From Spinacia oleracea (taxonomy: Eukaryota; Streptophyta; Magnoliopsida; Caryophyllales; Amaranthaceae), in contig NC_079492.1 in NCBI RefSeq assembly GCF_020520425.1, forward strand, positions 137,830,361 to 137,894,360: DNA of 64,000 nt. Reading direction: 5' to 3'. The position numbers were made by a program, and so were the translations under genes. Below are positions 50,701 through 61,607 of this stretch, one piece after another; position 1 is the stretch's first letter, and each line of letters begins with the position of its first letter. The notes below the pieces were generated by a model. It saw only the letters and a program-made list of their open reading frames with translations. It had not been told where the DNA came from and did not search any database.

Positions 50701-53389
50701 TGATTTTAAAAAAAAACATATACAAATAATTTTTTTAAAAAAAGGGTGTTCAAAATATTATGTCATGTAACTTACCTCGAAAGCTATTGAGCATATCTTT
50801 TCCTTCAACTTCAGCATCCACTCCCATGCTGACTCAAGTGAATCATCCAGCTTGCTTGCTTGCAGTCCCTAGAGATTGCAAGGATAAGATAAGAGGAGGA
50901 CATTCTAATAGAAAATTGATTAGAAGATGGAAGAAGTTATAAGAAGGTGGTCTGAACTATCCAGGGATTATTACATGCTAAATGACATCTGGTTAGATTG
51001 GATTTATAAGACTCATACATATATTCCCTTCTACATGAGCAAAGTTAATTCATACAGACAACCAGGCTAAAATTTAGAAAACTATCCCATCACTTTAATT
51101 GCATATTTGTGCCCAAAAGGAAAGAAAAAAAGACTTTGATGAGGAAAACATAATAAAAAAAATTAGATAGAGTGCAGGAAAATCAAAAAGCCTTCAATTA
51201 GGAAAATTTTACAAGTATAAAATTCTAGGCAATCAATACATCTGATTAAGAGCCCCAGGCTTGAACTCTAACAAATAATGAGCTCCAAGCTCGAGCTAAC
51301 CAAGATGAGCCAAAACCCAGCGTGCTCAAAGTCCCAAGCTCTTTTTGGCCCATCCACGTCCCTAGATCCAGTATATTACTAGCCATGACAAGTTTCATGC
51401 TCACACGCGTTCTCTGCAGTGACATAGGGAAACTCAAGGCATCATTCTCTACAGAGTTAGAAGAACCCAACCTGAATCAAATTAACCACCCCTCTTAGAC
51501 ACTGTTACTCCCACCAGCATGAACTTGGATTACTATATTGAGTACTTGACTATATACATCTTTACATTATTCATCTTTCATCAGCCAATTTCAACGGATA
51601 ATATCGCACAAGATAATACCTGTATCGCTATTTTCTCCAGGGTACAGCAAAATATATTAGTGCCAGATGTGATAGCTTGCCGAGCCACTGCTGGAGTATC
51701 ATCATCCACAACAGTCAACAGTGCAGGTGTCGTTTCAGGTAAAACCTCCAAATGCCTCAACCCAATTTCACCAATTACCCTAAAATCCAAATGGAAACAT
51801 CAGATAGGTCATAGGTTGAAGGAATTATAGGGTAAAGAGAAAGGGGGAATCTAGATAAATTTGAAGGTAAAAGAAAATATTTTTTACAAAACAAAGAGGG
51901 AAGTGCAAAGACCTTTAATGCCCCATCTAGGAAGATAAATGGAGTTAGAGCCTTCCTATTTCCCAAAAAAAAGTAACAACATTCAGAATTTGCTTCAAAC
52001 TTACTAACCTTAACAAACACAAGAGAGCACGACAGCCGACTTATAAAAGACCAAAATAATTTTGAATTCAAGGATGAACTAATGATTTTCCCCTACATTC
52101 AGGAATATGAAAAAAAGACGGAAGACGAAAACAAAAACAAAAGGTAAAAGAACTGCAAATCTAGCATTAATGCAACGTGGAAAGCTGGAAGAAGCAGCTT
52201 ACAAGTCCATCTGAAGGGAGAACAAGACCTGGGCGTGACTATCAAGCTTCATTCTAGGCGTCAGCGTAAGGAGGCAAGGGGTTTGAGGGATTTTGTATTA
52301 TCAGGGCATTGGTTAAAGTGTTAAATAAAGAGACAACAAATTATGAGGGTAACATCCCAAATATGCATTCCCACAAAGGAAAAGCAAACACACCAAAAAC
52401 CTGCCTAGGTAGTCTTCATCCCACCAAAGAAAAGCATCTCGCTGCTCCTTTCCAGGCCACATAAACTTTAATCACCATGGGCAAAAGAAATACCATTCAA
52501 CAGAAACCGCTAAAGCCACTCACCCACTCAGGACACATTTCTAGACACCACAATTCATCAACCTTAAAACCCAATTCCCCTACCATCGAAATTTTTCTAG
52601 ACACCTTAAAGTACTTTGCACTATGTGTAACTACTATTTTGAATAGGGGAATAAAATGATTGATCTTTTGAGTGTAATATTCTAAAAAAACATACTCTTC
52701 ATCTAAAAATCTACAAAATAACCATCATATGTCAACTTAAGCAATCCGCTGGATATTTCATTAAATCATACTCCTCTTAATCAATAGAAAACAAGAAATG
52801 CAAACAATTCCCCTCAATGCTATCCCTAGTAGCTTCAAAATGCTTCTGAATATAGGATTGGCCTCCCAAAACATTCTTATTATCATCCTTAACAACATCC
52901 CAACAATACTGGGCTCTAAAAAACACGAATGGCTAGTACAAGTACACAATCAACAATCATCCTATACAGACGTAGTCCCTGTTCTCTCCAATTTGACATT
53001 TTTCCAAATTCCGTAAATATAAGCTTTAACCAGTAAATATCAGTTTCGAGCAGTTAAACCATAACATAAAAACTAGTAACCGCACACAACAGCAATAGCA
53101 AATCAGTTTTAATCCGTAAAATCAGTTTTAATCAGTAAATGCAAAACCTGAGGAGATAGACTTACTCGGTAATGCATTTGCGAACCGGGCTAAAACAATC
53201 CGAGAGAAGCTTCAACAAACAAGGGAGGAAATCAGAGAAATCAACAGTAGTATTATCTGCTACGCGCAACAATTCCTCCTTTAGTTGATGCAAGTTATCG
53301 AGCTTTGAAGGTGTATCAGCAGCGAAAGTAACTGAGTCTATAAGACTTCGAATTCTTTCTACAGAACCAGCCGCCATTGCTACCACCAT
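32781..53389 (-). CDS. ESP4: Symplekin/PTA1 (ESP4-like), 3'-end processing scaffold
   Basis: 26 coding exons across 20.6 kb give about 1377 residues, close to known plant symplekins. The N-terminal HEAT-repeat (DUF3453) region covers roughly residues 90-340 ([41 protein letters not shown]). A charged, poorly conserved middle follows (about 390-770). Conserved C-terminal half: [58 protein letters not shown], and the Symplekin_C region [20 protein letters not shown] with [20 protein letters not shown] and [16 protein letters not shown]. The tail is Ser/Gly/Lys-rich, ending ESSGGS. Symplekin scaffolds CPSF/CstF in nuclear cleavage and polyadenylation. The start MVVAMAAGS follows other plant symplekins from memory; MAAGS four codons on is an alternative. 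Introns hold many MITEs. ESP4 is chosen over the paralogue TANG1 by length. Confidence 0.93.
34479..34698. mobile_element. Tourist-like (PIF/Harbinger) MITE
   Basis: TTA duplications at 34476-34478 and 34699-34701 flank inverted termini GGCTCTGTTCTGTTCGAC and GGCTCCGTTCTATTTGAC. The 220-bp interior has repeated AAATAACATAAGATAAGAT units. It is nested in the TIR element above. Confidence 0.85.
35259..35520. mobile_element. Stowaway-like MITE
   Basis: Inverted ends CTTCCTCCGTTCC and CTTCCTTCGTTCG with matching further sequence (CACCATGTTGACTT). TA-type flanks are present, though the right edge is off by one or two bases. It is nested in the same TIR element. Confidence 0.75.
39303..39469. mobile_element. 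MITE with 27-bp inverted termini
   Basis: The left TTTAAAACAAAGGTCATACG, continuing GGATTATT, is matched by its inverted copy at the right end with few or no differences. The 167-bp element lies in symplekin intron 13. No clear target duplication, so the superfamily is open. Confidence 0.7.
39560..39600 (+). repeat. G-rich tract
   Basis: Forty-one bases, almost all G, in runs of 6-10 separated by single A or CGC, in symplekin intron 13. It has G-quadruplex potential on the plus (template) strand. Confidence 0.95.
42144..42293. mobile_element. Short MITE with inverted ends and internal repeats
   Basis: Ends GATTTTTCATGGGGTACCCC and the inverted GATTTTGTCATGGGGCACCC pair over about 22 bp. The interior has two copies of TTAAAAATGCACGAGGT about 60 bp apart. 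150 bp, in symplekin intron 8. Confidence 0.65.
45406..45542. mobile_element. hAT MITE with perfect 8-bp target duplication
   Basis: GGTACTAG occurs at 45398-45405 and 45543-45550. Ends are CAGTGGCGGAGCCAG at the left and, inverted, ACTGGCGGAGCCAG at the right. 137 bp, in symplekin intron 5. An 8-bp duplication and CAGTGGCGG termini are diagnostic of plant hAT elements. Confidence 0.9.
47719..48046. mobile_element. Stowaway MITE
   Basis: TA duplications flank CTCCCTCCGTCCCTTAATAC at the left and its near-exact inverted copy at the right. 328 bp. A second TCGTCCCTTAATACTTGCAC copy lies close to the left end. It is in symplekin intron 4. High terminal identity suggests a young copy. Confidence 0.93.
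49385..49714 (+). CDS. Unrecognised ORF nested in symplekin intron 4
   Basis: Opposite strand to symplekin. Starting from the second ATG it codes for about 109 residues. A strongly hydrophobic segment ([19 protein letters not shown]) precedes a Ser/Lys-rich part, like the N-terminus of a type II membrane protein. It is preceded by a CTCTCTCTCTCTCAC leader-like tract. No family recognised. It could be a captured gene fragment, the first exon of a nested gene, or chance. Confidence 0.2.
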   Translation, partial: TMSTNNLPPRTNHHLLPWSQYYSHSQFHLSLLLLLCVSPPSFIFLSSETTIPNSSSSNPKKKTKHKSFKLISMDWEFSKMEPREHIKKKVPASCQFVSPVRYYHMRNVN

Positions 53390-53796
53390 TCTTGTCTCTT
53401 CTTCTTGATTGAGATGTTCAATTACGTGAATTTTGCAATTGATTCATAGCCGATGCCAAGGTGATCAGGAATTAGGGATTCGAATTGGTAAAGCCTCAGT
53501 TCTTGAATAAAACTTTTGGGGGAAAACTATTGAAGGACGAGCGGGAGAACGTTGAGAGAGTGAGAAAGGGAAATCTCAAATCTTATTTGGAGAATAAAAC
53601 TCCTGGAGTCACGACGAATGCAAAACCTCAATACCAGCATTTTTTATACCAACACAGCATATGCAGCGATTTCCTTCAATATTGCATAAAGATTCAATAA
53701 TTCCCTAGATAAGTTACTTTCTAAGTTATTTCCCACCATACTGTCCACGTAAGCAAGGGAGAAAGAGAAATAATTTTTTTTTTCGGTTCAGCATTG

Positions 53797-53923
53797 AACC
53801 GCCATATGAGATAGCGGTTTCGTTTTAAAGCAAACCGCCATCTGAGATGGCGGTTCAATGTTATAAACCGCTATCTGAGGTAGTGGTTGCATTAAAACAA
53901 AACCGCTATCTCTGATGGCGGTT
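53797..53923. repeat. Array of four 23-bp palindromes
   Basis: Units at 53797-53819, 53833-53855, 53866-53888 and 53901-53923, spaced 33-36 bp. The consensus arm is AACCGCCATCT, one spacer base, then its inverted complement; unit 2 is perfect. A fifth unit lies at 54664-54686 in the other MULE arm. Intervening sequence is AT-rich. Confidence 0.9.
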
Positions 53924-53953
53924 TGCTTAATTGTAAATTATTTTTAACATGAA

Positions 53954-54513
53954 TCTATATAATTAAAGTAGAGTAGTGGTTAATGAGAGGTGAGCAAACC
54001 CCTAATACTCTATTTTCATCTACGCCACATCATACTCATTCAAAAGGAAAGCAATCAATTCACAACTTCAATCATGCACCAACCAAGCAAGAAAAAAAAA
54101 AAAAAATTCAAACTACTAATAAAAGGATAATAACCATTGACAAAAAAGAAAATAGAAAATAAATCAACTAACACCCGAGTAATCATACCAAACCAATTAA
54201 CATAATCATTCCGATAAGTGTATCAAGGTAAATCAATATGAATATATTGCCTTAAACATCAACGAAATGAAATATACCAAGCTAAATCAATATGAATATT
54301 TTGCCTTAAACATCTACGTAAACATCATTTAAAATGTTAATTACCAGTAGCTTAAAAGTATGTAAGTTGATTTATAAATTTCATAACTACTCCAAATTTA
54401 TGTTTTTAATATTCTCAACAAGCATAGTATGTAATTTTTATATAATCTAATTTTGCTTTTAATAGCTTTTCAATTTTATAGAATTCCCGTGCATCAGCAC
54501 GGACACAAACTAG
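53954..54513 (+). mobile_element. Non-autonomous Helitron
   Basis: The 5' end TCTATATAATTAAAGTAGAG follows an A. The 3' end is CTAG followed by T, preceded 7 bases upstream by the hairpin CCGTGC-ATCA-GCACGG (54487-54502). These are the diagnostic Helitron termini, inserted between A and T without target duplication. 560 bp, no RepHel, nested in the MULE. Confidence 0.85.
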
Positions 54514-54565
54514 TTACAGTTTAAATAGAAATATAACTTAGAAGTAACCTCTTGTGACATCAATT

Positions 54566-54638
54566 GCGTCTGTAGCTCAGTGGATAGAGCGTGTTGTTTC
54601 TAAGCAGAAGGTCGTGGGTTCGAACCCTACCTGATGCA
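54566..54638 (+). pseudogene. tRNA-Arg(UCU)-like, degenerate
   Basis: 73 nt with cloverleaf spacing. The acceptor GCGTCTG pairs with CTGATGC (one mismatch, one wobble). D arm GCTC/GAGC and T arm GTGGG-TTCGAAC-CCTAC are good. The anticodon loop TTTCTAA gives UCU. The anticodon stem TGTTG/GCAGA is badly mispaired, so folding is doubtful. Boxes A and B are intact, CAA lies just upstream, and a TTTT follows near 54646, so Pol III transcription is possible. It lies inside the MULE. Confidence 0.7.
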
Positions 54639-54822
54639 CTTATTTCTTTTGTTTACTTAAGTCAACCGCAACCTGAGATAGCGGTTTAGTGCCGCTTCAT
54701 TAAAAAAAAAAAAAAAAAACCCCGTTTTAATGCTGACATGGACGGTATGGTGGGAATTAAGTTAAAAAGTGGCGTATTTTGGGAATTTGACGTTTTTTAA
54801 ACAATATTGAAGGAAATCGCTC

Positions 54823-55435
54823 CAACATATGTCAATACCAAAAACATAAAATTACTAAAAAAAAGTTTCAATACAAGTCAATTGCTTTATTAGTATTAAC
54901 ATAAAATTACTATAAAAAAACAACATAAATCATTTGTGTTATTGGTACCGACATGTTCTAGGTTGATAGGTTATATTAGAGTCACTTGTGTCCATTATAG
55001 ACTCAAACTCCCTCCTTGAGTCGTTATTCCCTATGTCTTTAGTTGAAATAAGATAAAGAATGGGGATTCTTAACATTTTCACCCTTTTAGAACCTACATT
55101 TATTTATTTTTACTTTGTAAGACTCAAATCAACTTTTCGGCGAGTTAACCTAAACCGTTAACCTAGCAACAATATATATATTAAAAAATCATTTAAATGC
55201 AATCAATTTCAAACAGAACATTAAATCAACAAAAATTAAACAAAGACGTCAAATATTTCCATTAGACAGTAAATTGAAGCTTTAAAATTGTTTGCTTGCT
55301 CTCTCTTTTCATCAAACACCTAAAATGGTTGTGCTCATCCAACAACAAAAACAACGAGTGGATGATATAGCTCATTTAACTCCCAAATAAGGATTGGGTT
55401 TAGCTTTGTTCGTAAGAAGAAACTTACTACACTAT
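54823..55435. other. AT-rich intergenic region
   Basis: No gene or recognisable repeat between the MULE and the copia element. Confidence 0.5.
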
Positions 55436-56827
55436 TGTTAGGTTATGATTCATATGACAAAACATAAATTATGCGGAAAAAATATAAAGCCAGGAAAACA
55501 TATTATTTACACATAATCATTTAGCATAGTTTAGATGCATACACTTTGTTGCGTGCCTTCCCTAGCTGCGCCCGAACCGAACAAGAACAAGTCTTTAGGA
55601 CTCCAAGTGTCGTCCCTCCGTAGATAGTCCACAGCACGTCCGGATCCGCCTTAAGCTTGACCAACTAGAATCACCCTTAAGGTTGCTTAGGAATTTCGGC
55701 TATTAGGTGCAAGTGTATGGCTGATTTTTTTCTTCAAAATCTTACCTTTAGAATACTTCAATTGTATCTATAAATTATGACCCTAGGCACCTATTTATAG
55801 AGGTATGGAAAAGGAACTGGAATCCTACTAGGATACGAATTAATTAAACTAGAATCCTAGTAGAACTCTTATTTAATTAATTTATCCTTTTAGGATTAGG
55901 AATTTAATCATATATCGAATCCTGATAGCTTTAGGATTCGTATATGAACACAAACACACACACGCACGCACAGCAGCCCACGAGGGGCGCGCGCGCCCGC
56001 GAGCACTCGCAGCCCATTGCCACGAGGCCCACACGCTGCCGCAGCCTTGGCGCGCGCTGGGCCTGCCTTGCGGTGGGCCTGGCGCAGCCTTGGCTGGTGC
56101 GTTGTGGTGCGCTAGCTTGCTGGGCGATGGCCCGGCTTCGTGCTGGGCCTTCGTCTGGCAGGCCTCGTCCGATGCTAATTCGTACGATACGCTTCCGATT
56201 AAATTCCCGATTCCGGAATTTATTTCCGATACGAACAATATTTAATATTTCCGATTCCGGAATTAATTTCCGTTTCGAACAAATATTTATTATTTCCGTT
56301 TCCGGAATTATTTTCCGATTCCGATAATATTTCCGATTCAGACAATATTTCCGTTTCCGGCCATATTTCCGATTCCGGCAATATTTCCATTTCCATTTAA
56401 TATTTTCCGATACGTACCATGTTTTCGTTTCCGGCAATATTTACGTCTTGGATAATATTTATATTTCCGATACGATCCATATTTCCGTTTCCGGTAATAT
56501 CATCGTTTCCGGAGTATTCATTTCTTGCTTGTGACGATCTCAGCTCCCACTGAAACCAAGATCCGTCGATTCCGAATATCCATAGATGGAGTATTTAATG
56601 CCATTAAATACTTGATCCGTTTACGTACTATTTGTGTGACCCTACGGGTTCAGTCAAGAGTAAGCTGTGGATTAATATCATTAATTCCACTTGAACTGAA
56701 GCGGCCTCTAGCTAGGCATTCAGCTCACTTGATCTCACTGAATTATTAACTTGTTAATTAATACTGAACCGCATTTATTAGACTTAATATTATATGCATA
56801 CTTGGACCAAGGGCATTATTTCCTTCA
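55436..56827 (-). repeat. 3' LTR of the copia element (1392 bp)
   Basis: On the minus strand it starts TGAAGGAAATAATGCCCTTG and ends CATAACCTAACA. A TATA-like CTATAAATAGGTGCC is at about 55790-55805. Upstream of that is a GC-rich block, and before it many irregular TTCCG/CCGGAA units (56165-56520). Short open frames inside are compositional. Confidence 0.85.
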
Positions 56828-57298
56828 GTATCCCACTTGTCCTTAGGGACAAGTGTGCGTTACCTAATTCCTTTGTCGCTCGATGCTTGCTCTTGAACAT
56901 AAGGTAAGAGTTGTCATCCTTATTATGTCCAGAGGTGTTTCTCGGTTTCAGAGTTCAACTGATCAAATAAACAGATAATCATAGCCTATGATTCATCCGA
57001 GCACGGCCATGCATTTCACAGTTTCTAGCTCTCCGAGTGGCCTTGTACAACTTTTAAGCATCTCATCCCGATTTATGGGAGGACAATCCCAATCTTGTGA
57101 TCTTGAGATTAGACTTCGTTTGATAGGTGATTACCTGAGCGTTTCCTTTATAGCCTCCTTTTACGGTGCGACGGTTGGTCAACGTCAAAGCAACCAGTTC
57201 TCAAACAAGTAATCTCAAATCACTCAGGTATTGAGGATTTAGTGTCTAATAATTTTAATGAAATTTACTTATGACAGATTTTCATCTCTTACAGTAAA

Positions 57299-57607
57299 CA
57301 CTACAAAATTATGCATCAATTAGAGATGGATTTTGAGACGGATACAATAAACGTCTCTAACTTGAGACGAGTTACTAAAACTTGGTCTCTAAATTAAAAT
57401 TGAGATGAAATTGTACATAGTGTTTCAAACATTCCGTCTCAAGTTTGTAATGGATTCGCAAAAATTCCGTCTCAATTTTTTTTGAGACGCCCTCTATAGA
57501 GACGCCCTATTTATGTCTCAAATCCGTCTCTAAGCATCATTTTGAGACGGATTTGGACTATATAGAGACGAAATTCCTCGTCTCTATAAAATGATTATTT
57601 TGTAGTG
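57299..57607. mobile_element. Short non-autonomous CACTA element
   Basis: Ends CACTACAAAAT and ATTTTGTAGTG, flanked by AAA on both sides (3-bp duplication). 309 bp, with many GAGACG/CGTCTC subterminal repeats in both orientations. Inserted in the internal region of the copia element. Confidence 0.9.
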
Positions 57608-60399
57608 AAAGTTTCATAGGTCTGTCCGATACTAGTCTTCCCAAAGTAAGTATCTATGCAAATGATTATGACATGGCACATAGTTCAAGAAACATAACTA
57701 CTAGTCATCTTGCATTCCAGTCGTCTAACGTTTTCTATGCGTCCAATTTTATAGAAAACTCCGACCAGGGACCATTTTCAACCTTTGACATTCAAGTTCA
57801 CTTGATAGACATTTCTTAGTCACAGGACTGGTCCTGATAGTCTATCTTGAATATTTCGTCAAATTGAAGGGACTCATCATTTAATATTAAACCAAGATTA
57901 AATGGAATATGAAAATACATTTCATATATGATAAATGTTCAACCCCAATGTTTTACAACCATGGGCCTCAAACCCATCTTTAAAACAGTTCGTGGAATTC
58001 AAAGCTATGCTTGATTTCCAGTGCCACAATGTGAGTGTTGTTTCTCACTTGTTGCAAAGGTTTAGTTATCATGCTTTGCCAATCTTAATATCCTTTTCAT
58101 CGAATGTTTTTCGAGATAGGATGATAAGATCTTTTGAGTTTGTTTATTATGTGATCTAGTCTTTCTTACTTCATTAGTGGTTCTACGCATTTTGCAATGA
58201 AGAACCATCAAGTCAGCAGACATGTGATCTTCCCAAGTTCAATGAAGAACTCATTAATATAAACAACTCTATTGCTTCTTAGGCAATAAGTACTTTTACT
58301 TCAACTGTTTAGGTTGCTAGTGATTCTTTGTTTGGATTTACTTATCCAAGCAGTTCACAGGTATGTGGAATACTTTCCAGCTGTATCTTAGAACATAGAA
58401 ATTAATATTTTAATTTCCCACGCAACAACTCATGGTCTCCAATCCATGTTGCCATTTCAAAACACGATGCTCTATAGCTCGTCCTTATCAATGGTTAACT
58501 CCAAAGGGTCTTGCTTGATCCTTTGCCAGTGTTTATGCGTGTAGCATCAATATTTAGCATATCTTTATTTCCTTGAATCAAGAACTATTCCTATGTACCT
58601 TTTCAAGTACCATAAGTATTCTTGATCTCAATCTAGTTGATCTTCACTTAGATCAATCACTGCTAGAAAAAGTGGCTAAGAGATCTCTCAAATAAGACCC
58701 CTTATTTAAATAGCGGGTCTCTTTGATAGAGGAGACCCACTATCACAAAAAACGGGTCTCTTATATCACATGGCCCCATTTATAAAAAAAAGGAGAGACC
58801 TACTATGATAAAAGACGGGTCTCTTATATTTCGTGGGGCCCATTTAAAAGAACAGAGGAGACCTTCTCACACAAAGCACGGGTCTCTTTTTCACAACACT
58901 CCTCCTTACCCCGTATTTCAATCTCCCTCCCTCTACACGCAAGCGAGCAATCTCTCAGCAAAACCTAAGGTTAATTTCTCTCTCCTCCACAACCTTCGAT
59001 ACTTTTCAAAAATAAAAAAATATATGTAGCTTCAGCAAAAAAACCCTAAAAACGGTGATGATTGAGAACATGTTGGTGCAGATCTGCGATTGAAAGAAGC
59101 AAATTATCTAGAAATTTCTCGCCATTCTCAAATTTCTACTTCAGATATCACTGGTATTTCTCTTTCTCCTCAATTTTTTATGATTTCTTCTAGTTATATC
59201 ATAATTTCAAGGCTTTATGGTTAAAATTGGTTGGTGTTATTTGTTGGAGGCGTAGGTTTGTCAATTAGGGCAACAATTTGTTCATTTTTTCAGCATTTCA
59301 AGTTAATTTGTGATTGTTGCAAATACTTTTAGCTCTAATGTGATATTTCTACCTTGCTGATAGATTTATGTTAATGCGTTTTCAATTGAACTGCGTGATT
59401 TATGTGTTGTTAATTATGGTTTTTTTTTTCAATTTGTTCTTTAAAGGAACAAACAAGAGAAAATATGTAATTTTTCCAATTTGCTTAAATTAGATACGGT
59501 TCTTAGTTCTTCGGATAATTATTGTTGGTTTAACTTGTTGATTGCTTGGTTTCAAACTCCCAATAACGTGAAAGGTTCTCTGTGTGACTTTATGGAGCTT
59601 TTACAGGTTTGCTTTGGAGAGTGTCTTCTTAGGTATTGTTGGAACTTAGAAATACCCTTGTGTTTGTTCTTCAGCCATTTATCCCATAGGAAATGTGAAG
59701 TTTGGAATTTGTAACTTGCAAGTAGTTTGGAATATGAAGCTTGGTCTATGGTATTATCCATTATGAACTTTCTAGGCGTCTCTATTTATTCATGGAGAGG
59801 GATGTTCTTTGTGCAGAGGGCATTTCTTGAATTCATCATCCCTGATATTTATAAATATTGACCCCCCCCCCCCAAAGGAATTGATGTTTGAAATGCCGAC
59901 CTTGCTGTTTCTTTACAGAGATCTAGTGTCCCGTGAGCACAAATCTATTTACTCGATTCCCTGATCTTTTAGTCAAAGTCTTATTTGGAAAGGTATATGT
60001 AGCCTTGAGATTTGGTAACTTCAAGTTACTTATAAGTTGGGAGGATGAATGTTGACCCATGCCCATGGTACTTGATGATTCCTTGTGTAAAACATGTCTT
60101 ATATAACTGTGGAGGTGGAGTCCTTGCGTAAAACATGTGTTACATAATTGTGGAGGTGTCTTTTGTTTGTTTAGTCATTCCTCTTTTCTTGATTTCCTTT
60201 TTTAATTTTCATTCTGCTCTGTATGAGTGCTTGGCTTAAATGGTTAGCCTAAAGTTTAATCTAAATAAACCAACAACTATTCTTGATTTTGGGAATGAGT
60301 CAACTGATGTTTTCTTGTGATTCTTAAAACCTTCTTGGAGTAGATGATTGATTGCAAAGTTAAAATGTATAGGTATCATGGAGTCTACGTTGATAATAC

Positions 60400-61143
60400 G
60401 TTGATAATGTTTGTGCCGAGGAAGCTAAAAACTTTGGAACTGCTGATTTTATAAGCGCAGTTGAAAACCAAAGAGCTATTAAGGTTAGCAGCTCTTCCGT
60501 TGATTTCAATATATTCATTGAACCAGTACTTGATAGTAAAGCAAACAATTAAATTTGGATCATAATATAATATTAGAAAGCTTATGTTAGGTAAGATTAT
60601 AGTTAAGGAAATTAACTTTCATCAAGTTCTACCTCTTCCCCATCATGATTGTCAAAGTTGGAAATACTATAGATATGATGCACATTTTTTTTTCTTCTGT
60701 GGATTTAAATACAAAGATTTATCTTCAGAGAAGCCGCGTTTTATGAGTGCTACTGTGATCAAATTGCCAGTTAGTCGCAGCTAAAGATTAGTGAGGAATA
60801 TGGGTGTCTGACTATGTGCAACCGCATTACAGTAATTAGGCATGACAATCGAAGATAGACCAAAATAGGAACCATGACAAATTGACAATCATAAGTCGTA
60901 AACTCATAACACGGTTGAAGGTATAGTTTTATAATTAAATTTCCGGTAATGATATCTAAAGTCTGTACTTGTGCATCTCGACATAGGTGGTTGATGAAAG
61001 CAAAGTGGTGGGCATGAGCATAACTCTTTTTGCTGGCATATGCTTTGCTCTCTTCTCACCAGAATTCAACCTTGCAAGTTGCAACAAATGATTAATGGCA
61101 CTTTTTGAAGGAAGGGGTTCCTCATTTACTGCTGCCGCCTGCC
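60400..61143 (+). pseudogene. Ureide permease (UPS) fragment, two exons
   Basis: Exon A (about 60400-60483) reads GTADFISAVENQRAIK, then donor GTTAGC. Exon B (60987 to about 61143, acceptor ATAG) reads VVDESKVVGMSITLFAGICF followed by ALFSPEFNLA. This matches the plant ureide permease region around RAIKV and FSP.FNLAT, recalled from memory. After FNLA a frame change and a stop interrupt the conserved NDQWH..KEGVPHL segment, still readable in another frame. UPS proteins carry allantoin and uracil across membranes; this copy is only a captured, decayed piece. Confidence 0.75.
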
Positions 61144-61607
61144 AAGGTATTGTTAAGGTAAACATTTCCTTATGTATTGGAATTTATTTATGATGATTTT
61201 GTTTCCTTACTCTTCCTTATTAAAGCTCATGCAGGATAGCAGGACATAACAGTTTTGCGTGATCAGGTCAAGAATAGCAAACAGTCGTTATAGCTATCTT
61301 ATATGTTTGAGAAGTCTTGATCTGACAAGAAGAGCTCCCCTGTGGAATTCACCGAATAACTGTTGTGGAAATCTCACAGTTTTCTGTAACCCGAGGCATC
61401 AACATAAGCCACAACAAAGAAAAGACAAGTATTAGTTGAACAGGGGTGTGTTGTCTATACTTTATTTTTTTCTTGTCAACTTTGTGGAATACATATCATG
61501 TGTAAAACATGCTATGAAATAAGGGGTATGATCTGATATCATATATGAGCAGTAAATCATGGGAAATTGAAGGTTGGTGGTTTTAAATTGTGTTGTACAT
61601 CATGTAG

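Larger units (their letters stand above)
44281..53389 (-). other. Symplekin exons 1-7 (coordinates)
   Basis: Exons in order of transcription: 53166-53389, 51620-51779, 50776-50868, 50239-50618, 46595-46769, 45038-45166, about 44281-44839. Phases agree at every junction up to exon 7. Intron 4 is 3.5 kb. Exon 7 codes for a basic/acidic segment with [18 protein letters not shown], a likely nuclear, disordered region. The 3' border of exon 7 is uncertain: the frame runs on through a GAGGCAAGC site, and the phase fits best with a GC donor at 44280 or a GT donor in a slightly longer exon. Confidence 0.85.
53664..54822. mobile_element. Mutator-like (MULE) foldback element
   Basis: Inverted termini of about 90 bp or more: CAGCGATTTCCTTCAATATT at the left, and the same sequence with the first base G when read inward from 54822. 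A second matching block is TCCCACCATAC(T/C)GTCCA. The flanks CAGCATATG (53655-53663) and CAACATATG (54823-54831) form a 9-bp duplication with one mismatch, as expected for Mutator. Inside are palindromes, a Helitron and a tRNA-Arg-like sequence. There is no transposase. Its left end is about 270 bp upstream of the symplekin ATG. Confidence 0.72.

Noticed and set aside
53797-53923. CRISPR-like array
   Set aside because: Repeats are palindromes with short AT-rich gaps in a plant MULE arm; spacers are not unique sequences of constant length, and there are no cas genes.
55931-56437. Overlapping Arg/Ala-rich and Asn/Arg-rich ORFs on both strands
   Set aside because: They lie in the GC-rich and TTCCG-repeat parts of the copia LTR. 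No domain, and repeats give open frames in several phases.
60956-61165. 69-residue minus-strand ORF
   Set aside because: Antisense of the ureide permease fragment, which reads convincingly on the plus strand.
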